DNA of 7,220 nt, from positions 1 through 7,220 of the forward strand of contig USJA01000051.1 of NCBI GenBank assembly GCA_900554875.1, in the 5' to 3' direction. Below are positions 1 to 5,611 of the stretch, piece by piece (within the stretch, counting starts at the first letter, position 1; the number at the start of each line of letters is the position of its first letter). Made by a program: the position numbers and the translations under genes. This DNA is from an uncultured Clostridium sp. GTDB taxonomy: Bacteria > Bacillota > Clostridia > TANB77 > CAG-465. The notes beneath the pieces were generated by a model. The model had not been told where the DNA came from. It searched no databases and worked only from the letters and a program-made list of their open reading frames with translations.

Positions 1-1
1 A

Positions 2-76
2 ATAAAAGTAATATTTTTAACATTAAGTATATCTTTTTTATATTATTTTAGCATTGCTATTTTACATATATTTTGA
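2..76 (+). CDS. possible C-terminal tail of an upstream membrane protein (partial)
   Basis: Frame 2 is open from the window edge to a TGA at 74-76 and encodes 24 residues. They are almost all hydrophobic or aromatic, with one Lys near the start, and resemble a last transmembrane helix. If real, the gene ends 22 bases before the preferred tsaE start, which would fit an operon. AT-rich non-coding DNA also yields hydrophobic translations, and frame 1 is open too, to a TAG at 49-51, so the call is weak. No family can be recognised. Confidence 0.2.
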   Translation: MKVIFLTLSISFLYYFSIAILHIF

Positions 77-82
77 TATAAT
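54..82 (+). promoter_or_regulatory. candidate sigma-A promoter for tsaE-tsaB-rimI
   Basis: A perfect TATAAT at 77-82 carries an upstream TG (74-75), giving the extended -10 form TGNTATAAT. A TTGCTA at 54-59 matches four of six -35 bases at the ideal 17-base spacing. Transcription would begin near 88-90, right on the ribosome binding site, which would leave almost no leader. Either the true start differs, translation is nearly leaderless, or the genes are read mainly from an upstream promoter. Confidence 0.45.
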
Positions 83-87
83 TTAAT

Positions 88-93
88 AGGTGA
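88..93 (+). promoter_or_regulatory. ribosome binding site deciding the tsaE start
   Basis: AGGTGA is complementary to the 16S 3' end as the right half of GGAGGTGA. Aligned that way, its last GG (89-90) lies 8 bases before the TTG at 99. This is the same geometry as the AGGAGG-to-ATG spacing of the gene at 1905. It lies 17 bases from the ATG at 108, too far, and overlaps the GTG at 90, so it favours TTG. Confidence 0.5.
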
Positions 94-98
94 TTTTT

Positions 99-587
99 TT
101 GGAAGAAATGACACAAACAAATATTGATAATATTATACAGAAAATATCAGAAAATAAAAAACTAAAATTTAAATACATGTATTTATCAAAATCTGAGAAT
201 GATACATTAAAACTTGGTTATATTTTAGCAAAATATATGACAAAATCCACAGTAATAACATTAAATGGTGAACTTGGATCCGGAAAAACTGTCCTTGTAA
301 AAGGTATTGGAAATTACTTTGATATTCAAAGTGAAATCTCAAGTCCTACATTTACCATAGTTAATGAATATGCCACATCAAAATTTCCAATATATCATTT
401 TGATGTATATAGGCTAAATGATATGCATAATTTTCTTGAGACTATAGGTACTGACTACTTTTCAAGTGGAGCATGTATAATTGAATGGGGAGAAATGTTA
501 GACGAATTGCTACCTAGAAATACTATACATATTGATTTTGAAAAAAAAGATAATAATATAAGAAAAATAATAATTTGGAGGAAATAG
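99..587 (+). CDS. tsaE: tRNA t6A biosynthesis ATPase TsaE
   Basis: TsaE is the cytoplasmic ATPase that, with TsaB and TsaD, transfers threonylcarbamoyl from threonylcarbamoyl-AMP to A37 of ANN-decoding tRNAs. From the TTG start it has 162 residues. The Walker A loop GELGSGKT is at 57-64, SPTFT at 82-86, HFDVYRL at about 100-106 and IIEWGE at 127-132. These are the family signatures in the usual order. TTG at 99 is preferred because AGGTGA lies at the right distance. GTG at 90 (165 residues) has no Shine-Dalgarno, and ATG at 108 (159 residues) has only GGAAGA immediately adjacent. The family core normally begins near MYLSKSE (ATG at 177, no ribosome binding site), so the protein carries roughly 25 extra N-terminal residues, Lys- and Asn-rich. 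The TAG stop lies one base before the tsaB ATG. The family call is very secure; the start is not. Confidence 0.95.
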   Translation: MEEMTQTNIDNIIQKISENKKLKFKYMYLSKSENDTLKLGYILAKYMTKSTVITLNGELGSGKTVLVKGIGNYFDIQSEISSPTFTIVNEYATSKFPIYHFDVYRLNDMHNFLETIGTDYFSSGACIIEWGEMLDELLPRNTIHIDFEKKDNNIRKIIIWRK

Positions 588-588
588 T

Positions 589-1317
589 ATGAATATTCTT
601 GCAATTGACACTACTACCAGAACTGCTAGTGTTTCTATAAAAAAAGATGAAGAATTATATATAGATAAAGTGGAAAATGAGGTGACACATTCAGAAAAAC
701 TTCTTCCACTTATTAATAAAGTTTTAGAAAATGCAAATTTAAAAATTAAAGATATTTCAGCCCTTGCATGTATTAATGGTCCCGGTTCTTTTACTGGAAT
801 TCGAATAGGTCTTGCAACGTTAAAAGCAATTTCACAGGTAAGAAATATCAATATTTTTTCAATAAACTCATTAGAACTTATTGCATATACAACATTTATG
901 AAAAATAATTTTTCAAATAATTGCTATATAGTTTCTATGCTATCTACAAATAATGATAGAATTTTTTATTCAATATACAATATAGAAAAGTTAGATAACC
1001 AAAAAATTTCAATAAAAGATATTTTTGAAATTCAAAATGATTACATTGATGAGGCAATAGAAAAGATTAATGATTATATTTTAAAAATTCCTAAAAATAG
1101 CTTAATTGTAGCTTCTGGAAACTGTACTAATAAATTTAGTGATGATCTTACTAAATTAAAATGTAACAAATATGAATTGTATACTACAACTAATGACTGC
1201 ATAGATGCTTTTTCTAAAATTTCCAATGTAAATGATTATATCTTTAATGCATATACATTGAAAGCAACATATGCAAGGCCATCGCAAGCTGAAAGGACAA
1301 AAAATGCAAAACTTTAA
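589..1317 (+). CDS. tsaB: tRNA t6A biosynthesis protein TsaB
   Basis: TsaB is the catalytically inactive TsaD paralogue of the ASKHA fold. It dimerises with TsaD and recruits TsaE in the bacterial t6A37 complex. The 242-residue protein starts with the ASKHA beta-hairpin MNILAIDTTT, followed by HSEKLLP at 34-40 and the diagnostic GPGSFTGIRIG at 64-74. It ends with the typical YARPSQAER. Its length is normal or slightly long. The start is firm: GGAGG at 577-581 lies 7 bases before the ATG, and the tsaE stop is one base upstream. Its last 14 bases overlap rimI in another frame, so the three genes are probably cotranscribed and translationally coupled. The C-terminal half (about 100-220) is poorly conserved, as is usual in this family. 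tsaD is not in the window. Confidence 0.95.
   Translation: MNILAIDTTTRTASVSIKKDEELYIDKVENEVTHSEKLLPLINKVLENANLKIKDISALACINGPGSFTGIRIGLATLKAISQVRNINIFSINSLELIAYTTFMKNNFSNNCYIVSMLSTNNDRIFYSIYNIEKLDNQKISIKDIFEIQNDYIDEAIEKINDYILKIPKNSLIVASGNCTNKFSDDLTKLKCNKYELYTTTNDCIDAFSKISNVNDYIFNAYTLKATYARPSQAERTKNAKL
1292..1297 (+). promoter_or_regulatory. ribosome binding site deciding the rimI start
   Basis: AAAGGA inside the 3' end of tsaB lies 6 bases before the ATG at 1304. The longer in-frame ATG at 1271 has no purine-rich site at a suitable distance and would add 11 residues that are not typical of RimI, so 1304 is preferred. Confidence 0.7.
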
Positions 1318-1756
1318 TATAAAGGAAGTAAAAATTTTACCTCTAGATATAAAACTAATTAATGAAGTCTTGAATATTGAAAATGAATTAAAAATTCATA
1401 TTTTATCTAAAGAAAATATTTTAAAAGAATTAAATAACCAAACCTTCTTTTATTTTGTTGCAATCTATCATGATGAAGTAATTGGATATATTTCACTTAG
1501 TTTAATTTATGACATAGAAATCGAATCTATAGTAGTAAAGAAAAAATATCAAAGACTGGGTATTGGAACTTTACTTATTGATTATATACTCCATTTTGCA
1601 ACAATACATAAAATTAATAATATATATTTAGAAGTTAGAAAATCAAATTTTCCTGCTATATCTCTTTATAAGAAAAAGGGATTTTTAGAAGTATCAATAA
1701 GAAAAAATTATTATGACAATTCGGAAGATGCATTAATATTAAAAAAATCACAATAG
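1304..1756 (+). CDS. rimI: GNAT-family N-alpha-acetyltransferase RimI
   Basis: RimI transfers acetyl from acetyl-CoA to protein N-termini; the classical target is ribosomal protein S18, and some homologues act on other proteins. From ATG 1304 the product is 150 residues, the usual RimI length. The acetyl-CoA pyrophosphate-binding loop of motif A is QRLGIG at 83-88. Motif B, LEVRKSN at 109-115, is followed by the ALY-like SLY with Tyr122, and by the C-terminal RKNYY at 133-137 and DALIL at 142-146. Asn115 and Tyr122 sit where GNAT enzymes of this group have their catalytic and CoA-contacting residues. The N-terminal substrate-binding region lacks the WS(E/K)ESF-type stretch seen in many RimI proteins, so the target is uncertain. 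The gene overlaps tsaB by 14 bases and is last in the operon; its stop codon lies inside the terminator stem. Confidence 0.9.
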   Translation: MQNFNIKEVKILPLDIKLINEVLNIENELKIHILSKENILKELNNQTFFYFVAIYHDEVIGYISLSLIYDIEIESIVVKKKYQRLGIGTLLIDYILHFATIHKINNIYLEVRKSNFPAISLYKKKGFLEVSIRKNYYDNSEDALILKKSQ

Positions 1757-1780
1757 TACAAAGTTTACTATTGTGATTTT
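1744..1780 (+). terminator. intrinsic terminator overlapping the rimI 3' end
   Basis: AAAATCACAATAGTA (1744-1758) pairs perfectly over 15 bp with 1766-1780 around a 7-base loop. The left arm contains the last codons and the TAG stop of rimI. The right arm ends in TTTT. The A-run on the left and T-run on the right would let it work in either direction. GC content is low and the U-tract short, so efficiency may be moderate. Confidence 0.75.
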
Positions 1781-1825
1781 ATGTATATTAAATTACCACT
1801 TTAGAGCTAATTTTGGTATATTATC

Positions 1826-1854
1826 TTGACTTTATGTATATTCTGATGTATAAT
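1826..1854 (+). promoter_or_regulatory. sigma-A-type promoter of the VanW gene
   Basis: TTGACT (1826-1831) and TATAAT (1849-1854) are separated by exactly 17 bases, a near-consensus housekeeping promoter. Transcription should start near 1861 and give a leader of about 44 bases with AGGAGG at 1891-1896, 8 bases before the ATG at 1905. With the terminator just upstream, the gene is an independent, probably well-expressed unit. Confidence 0.8.
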
Positions 1855-1904
1855 TTATGTTACTTAAAAAATATAATCCATAAAAAATTTAGGAGGATAA
1901 TTTA

Positions 1905-3005
1905 ATGAAAAAATTTTTTCGGAAAACCGTATCATTAATCTTAATCTTTACAGTTTTATGCACAGTTTGTGCGTGTGCTAAAAATATAGAAGATGATCAT
2001 GAAAATTCTAGTGCGACATCATCAACTGATTCACAACAAGAGATATATAAAAATTATATTGTAACTGCAGACCTTGTGAACATAAGAAAGGAACCTAATA
2101 TAAATTCAGAAATAGTTGATAAATATTTCAAGAATACAATAGTTGCAGCAACTTTAAAAAATGAAAAGTGGAATAAAATAAAGCTTGATAATGATTCTGA
2201 GGCATATATATTTGCAGATTATACTAAAGAAATTACTGATGAGGAGTATGAAAAATTTAAAGACTACCAAATAGCAGAAAAAAAAGAAAAATATGCTATT
2301 ATATCAGCTACATCAGCAAATATTAGGTCACTTCCAAGTACTGACAGTGACATTATTGCAACCATTCAAAAAGATGATTCAATCAAAATTTTGGCGACCA
2401 CTGAAAATAATTGGTATGTTATTGAGTATAACGAAATAACCTGCTATATTTCACCAGAGGTTGTGCAACTATTAAGTTCAAAAGAAGAATATGAAAGCTA
2501 TATTTCCAAACCAACTAAAGGTGTCTATACCTATTCAGAAGATACTTGTTCTTTGATTGGAAGTTACACCACCGATTATTCTTTTTCATCAGAAAACCGT
2601 GCTTTTAACTTAGAAAAAGCATCAGATGAAATGAATAATCTGGTTATATTGCCAGGTTCAACTTTTAATTGGTGTAGAGATATGGGGCCATGTGGAAAAG
2701 ATGAAGGATATCTTGAGTCTAACGAAATAGTTAATGATGAATATGTAACTGGCTATGGAGGTGGAATTTGCCAGTTAAGTTCAACATTATCTGCTGCAAT
2801 ATGTGAAAGTGATAGTAATATTTCATTTATTCAAAGAAGTACTCACTCACTTCCACAGGCATATATTTCTTCAGATCTTGAAGCAACTGTCTCATACCCT
2901 GACTGTAACTTCATTTTTAAAAATGATAACGATTATAAAATACTAATACGTGTATCTTATGATGGTTACTACTTAACAGTCAATCTGTTTAAGATTAATG
3001 AATAA
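1905..3005 (+). CDS. exported SH3b-SH3b-VanW protein, predicted cell-wall L,D-transpeptidase
   Basis: This 366-residue protein has a positively charged start (MKKFFRK) and a hydrophobic segment at about 9-22. A lipobox-like VCAC follows, which would make Cys24 the lipidated residue; Cys at -2 is unusual, so ordinary secretion is possible. A Ser/Thr/Asp-rich linker (about 33-46) leads to two bacterial SH3 repeats, about 50-107 and 129-190. Each contains the (V/A)NIR motif and probably binds cell wall. The VanW domain follows from about 215 to 363: IGSYTTDYS, PGSTFNW near 250, GYGGGICQLSSTL at 283-295, and HSLP at 314-317. VanW was long of unknown function, but in Clostridioides difficile VanW-domain proteins were shown to be L,D-transpeptidases forming 3-3 peptidoglycan cross-links. 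Cys289 and His314 are the obvious catalytic candidates here (inference). It is unlinked to vancomycin-resistance genes. The architecture is certain; the activity is predicted. Confidence 0.88.
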   Translation: MKKFFRKTVSLILIFTVLCTVCACAKNIEDDHENSSATSSTDSQQEIYKNYIVTADLVNIRKEPNINSEIVDKYFKNTIVAATLKNEKWNKIKLDNDSEAYIFADYTKEITDEEYEKFKDYQIAEKKEKYAIISATSANIRSLPSTDSDIIATIQKDDSIKILATTENNWYVIEYNEITCYISPEVVQLLSSKEEYESYISKPTKGVYTYSEDTCSLIGSYTTDYSFSSENRAFNLEKASDEMNNLVILPGSTFNWCRDMGPCGKDEGYLESNEIVNDEYVTGYGGGICQLSSTLSAAICESDSNISFIQRSTHSLPQAYISSDLEATVSYPDCNFIFKNDNDYKILIRVSYDGYYLTVNLFKINE

Positions 3006-3015
3006 ATATTTTTAT

Positions 3016-3064
3016 AAAAGGAAAAATAAGGAAACTTATCTTTCCTTTTTATTTTGTCTTTTTT
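3016..3064 (+). terminator. intrinsic terminator of the VanW gene
   Basis: AAAAGGAAAAATAAG (3016-3030) pairs with 3035-3049 around a GAAA tetraloop, giving 15 positions with one A-C mismatch. T-rich sequence follows to 3064. It begins 10 bases after the stop codon at 3003-3005. Confidence 0.85.
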
Positions 3065-3074
3065 AAAAAACAGC

Positions 3075-3103
3075 TTGAATATTTTTTCCCTTTATAATAA
3101 AAT
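3075..3103 (+). promoter_or_regulatory. candidate promoter of the Lon-type protease gene
   Basis: TTGAAT (3075-3080, four of six matches) and TAAAAT (3098-3103, five of six) are spaced by 17 bases, placing the transcription start near 3110. The TATAAT at 3093-3098 is only 12 bases from the same -35 and is less likely. No heat-shock operator such as CIRCE or a CtsR box is visible between 3065 and 3142. Confidence 0.45.
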
Positions 3104-3131
3104 ATATATGATATATTATTACAAAAGATTT

Positions 3132-3138
3132 GAGGGGG
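3132..3138 (+). promoter_or_regulatory. G-rich ribosome binding site of the Lon-type gene
   Basis: GAGGGGG precedes the ATG at 3143; the GAGG part lies 7 bases from it, so the start is well supported. Five consecutive G stand out in this AT-rich window. Confidence 0.8.
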
Positions 3139-3142
3139 ACAT

Positions 3143-5554
3143 ATGAAAAAAATTAAAGAATTAAGTAGTAAAGATTTAAAGAATGAATGTGAAATTAGTC
3201 AGCTAGAATTTAAAAAAACAACTGATCTTGAACCTTTTAACGGAATAATTGGCCAAGATAGAGCAATGAATGCAATAAAAACAGCAATGCAAATACCACA
3301 AAAAGGATTTAATTTGTACCTTTGTGGAAGTATTGGTATAGGAAAAACTGCATATGCTTTATCAGTGGTTAACAATTTGGCAAAAAGTGAGCCAGTACCA
3401 AATGATATATGCTACGTCTACAACTTTGAAAATGCAAATGAACCTGTAGCCATCGTATTAGAACCTGGAATGGGTTTAGAGTTTAAAAGGGATATGAATA
3501 GATTTATTTCTTCACTTTTAAATAGACTTTCAAAGGATTTAACTGGTGATATGTACGAAAAAGAAAAGAAAAACATATTAGATAGATACGAACACGCAAA
3601 AGAAAAAATTATGAAAGAATTTGATAAATCAACTTTTGAACAAGGATTTAAAGTAAGAAATACGAAAGATGGGATCTACTTTTCCCCTGTTCATAACGGA
3701 ATTGTTCTAAATGAAGATGCATACAAAGTATTGGATGAAAAATCTAAAAAATATTTTGAAGAAAAGAGCCCTAAAATTCAAGAACAGACATTACAAGTTT
3801 TAAAACAACTTGATAATCTAGACAAGGAAGCAAAATCTGTTATTGAGGAATGGGAATCAAACTTAACAACTTTTGCTGTTACACAATGTATGAGCGATTT
3901 AAAAATAAAATATAAAAGTAATTTAAAAATTCAAAATTTTTTATACTCTATTCAGAGTGATGTTATAAAAAATATTGATTATATAAAGCAATATGAGGAA
4001 TCTCAAAACAAAAGTAATCAACAGGTTCCACAACAAATGATGATGCAAATGTCAAGAATGGCTATTAACAAACCATGGGAAAATTACAGAGTTAATTTGC
4101 TTGTAGATAATGATAAATTAATGCATGCTCCTGTTATCCAATGCAAAAACCCTAATTACTATGATTTATTTGGAAAACTTGAATTTGAGACTTCACCAGC
4201 AGGAACTAAAACAAGCTATATGCTTTTAAAACCAGGTCTTATCCATAAAGCAAATGGTGGATATTTAATTGTAAATGTAAGAGATGTCCTTTCAAATCAA
4301 CCAACTTGGGAAGCATTTAAAAGAGTACTTAGAAATCAAGAATTATCAATAGACAGCTCACGTGATATTGCACAACCAATAACTATTGCAAGTTTAAAGC
4401 CAGAACCTATCGGTATTAATATGCAAGTAATCTTAATTGGTTCAGAAATGCATTATCAACAACTTGCCGCTATGGATGCTGATTTCAAGAAACTATTTAA
4501 GGTAAAAGCTGATTTTGAAGATACATATCCTAGAAATAAGGAAAATATTGAAAAATTAGCTAGGTATATTGCTTTTGTTGAAAAGAAACATAAACTACTT
4601 CCTTTCTTAGCAAGTGCTGTTAAAGAAATAGTTGAATATAGTTCAAGATGTGCAAATGATAAAAATAAATTAACAGCTGTACTACAAGATATATCTGATA
4701 TAGCAATTGAATCTAACTTTATTGCTAAACAAAATAAAAAGAAATCAATATCTGATAAAGAAGTAAAGCAAGCATGTATTACGAGAGCTGAACGTTTTGG
4801 AAAATATAATGATAATTTAAACCAAATGATTACTGATGGTGATATAATAATTTCAACTAATGGTGAAAAGGTAGGTCAAATAAATGGTCTTACAATAATG
4901 ATGAATGGTGACTTATCCTTTGGTCACGCAGTTAGAGTTACAGCTAATACCTTTATTGGTAAAGCTGGTGTTATCAATATAGAACGTGAAGTTTCAATGA
5001 GTGGAAATACTCATTCTAAAGGAGTATATATTCTATCTGCATATATTGGTGAAAAATATGCCCAAGATAATCCATTATCACTTACTGCAAGTATTTGTTT
5101 TGAACAACTATACAATGGTGTTGATGGTGACAGTGCCTCTTCTACTGAACTTTATGCAATTTTATCTAGCCTTTCAGGTATACCTATAAAACAAAGTCTT
5201 GCCGTTACAGGCTCTGTAAATCAAAAAGGTGAAATTCAACCAGTAGGTGGTGTTACTGATAAAATAGAAGGATTCTTTAGAGTATGCAAATCAAAAGGAT
5301 TAAATAACGATAATGGTGTAATCATACCTATACAAAATGTTAAAAATTTAAATCTTAGTGATGAAGTTATAAAAGCTGTAGAAGATGGAAAATTTCATAT
5401 ATACCCTATATCTTCAATTGATGAAGGTATTGAAGTATTAACTGGTATGAAATCTGGTAAATTACTTGAAACAGGTGAATATGAAAAAAATTCAATAAAT
5501 TATCTTGTTCAGAAAAAACTTAGAAAATATGCACAATGTTGCAACAATAATTAA
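3143..5554 (+). CDS. Lon-family ATP-dependent protease (AAA_32 plus Lon proteolytic domain)
   Basis: This 803-residue protein combines an AAA_32-type ATPase with a C-terminal Lon serine protease domain, so it should unfold and degrade proteins in the cytoplasm. The N-terminal segment includes GQDRAM at 37-42, then Walker A GSIGIGKT at 62-69. A large, charged, partly coiled-coil insertion spans about 125-290, with a Gln/Met-rich linker at 293-304. The ATPase core resumes with HKANGGYLIVN at 368-378, the Walker B region, without the DE pair of classical Lon, and FKKLFKVKADF at 448-458. The Lon domain covers about 560-768: HSKGVYILS near 624-632, catalytic Ser664 in DGDSAS, and Lys707 in GGVTDKIEG. 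The 43-residue spacing equals that of E. coli Lon (Ser679/Lys722). It lacks the Lon N-terminal substrate-binding (LAN) domain and is distinct from LonA and from the sporulation LonB of Bacillus. Substrates are unknown. It has its own promoter. Confidence 0.92.
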   Translation: MKKIKELSSKDLKNECEISQLEFKKTTDLEPFNGIIGQDRAMNAIKTAMQIPQKGFNLYLCGSIGIGKTAYALSVVNNLAKSEPVPNDICYVYNFENANEPVAIVLEPGMGLEFKRDMNRFISSLLNRLSKDLTGDMYEKEKKNILDRYEHAKEKIMKEFDKSTFEQGFKVRNTKDGIYFSPVHNGIVLNEDAYKVLDEKSKKYFEEKSPKIQEQTLQVLKQLDNLDKEAKSVIEEWESNLTTFAVTQCMSDLKIKYKSNLKIQNFLYSIQSDVIKNIDYIKQYEESQNKSNQQVPQQMMMQMSRMAINKPWENYRVNLLVDNDKLMHAPVIQCKNPNYYDLFGKLEFETSPAGTKTSYMLLKPGLIHKANGGYLIVNVRDVLSNQPTWEAFKRVLRNQELSIDSSRDIAQPITIASLKPEPIGINMQVILIGSEMHYQQLAAMDADFKKLFKVKADFEDTYPRNKENIEKLARYIAFVEKKHKLLPFLASAVKEIVEYSSRCANDKNKLTAVLQDISDIAIESNFIAKQNKKKSISDKEVKQACITRAERFGKYNDNLNQMITDGDIIISTNGEKVGQINGLTIMMNGDLSFGHAVRVTANTFIGKAGVINIEREVSMSGNTHSKGVYILSAYIGEKYAQDNPLSLTASICFEQLYNGVDGDSASSTELYAILSSLSGIPIKQSLAVTGSVNQKGEIQPVGGVTDKIEGFFRVCKSKGLNNDNGVIIPIQNVKNLNLSDEVIKAVEDGKFHIYPISSIDEGIEVLTGMKSGKLLETGEYEKNSINYLVQKKLRKYAQCCNNN

Positions 5555-5555
5555 C

Positions 5556-5583
5556 AAAAGGTGAGTCAATGACTCACCTTTTT
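5556..5583. terminator. bidirectional terminator between convergent genes
   Basis: AAAAGGTGAGTC (5556-5567) pairs perfectly with GACTCACCTTTT (5571-5582) around an AAT triloop. The 12-bp stem has a six-to-seven-bp GC-richer core, a T-run on the right and an A-run on the left. It begins one base after the protease gene's TAA and lies 29 bases beyond the minus-strand ligase stop. It can therefore end transcription from both sides. Confidence 0.88.
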
Positions 5584-5611
5584 ATATATTTAAATACAAT
5601 ATAACAAATTA

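Noticed and set aside
1..23. Possible divergent minus-strand gene starting with ATG at 23-21
   Set aside because: Only about seven codons are visible and no convincing ribosome binding site precedes them.
510..851. Minus-strand open frame of 113 codons opposite tsaE and tsaB
   Set aside because: It lies wholly antisense to two well-supported genes, has no family resemblance, and its composition is what the complement of tsaB coding sequence would give.
1271..1303. Longer rimI start at ATG 1271
   Set aside because: No Shine-Dalgarno precedes it, and the extra 11 residues come from reading tsaB's conserved C-terminal codons out of frame. ATG 1304 has AAAGGA and gives the usual length.
1778..1842. 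Direct repeat TTTATGTATATT at 1778-1789 and 1831-1842
   Set aside because: Two 12-base copies about 53 bases apart, one inside the promoter spacer; low complexity makes coincidence the simplest explanation, and no third copy was seen.
1905..3005. Vancomycin-resistance cassette, suggested by the VanW domain
   Set aside because: No vanR/S, vanH, ligase, vanX or vanY gene lies nearby. VanW-domain proteins are common in Gram-positive bacteria outside resistance clusters.
3101..3117. Inverted repeat AATATAT-ATG-ATATATT near the protease transcription start
   Set aside because: It could be an operator, but it is made almost entirely of A and T in a very AT-rich spacer, where such dyads are expected by chance.
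5001..5189. Plus-strand 62-codon frame inside the Lon-type gene
   Set aside because: It overlaps the most conserved part of the protease domain, including the catalytic Ser664 codon, in another frame and has no ribosome binding site.
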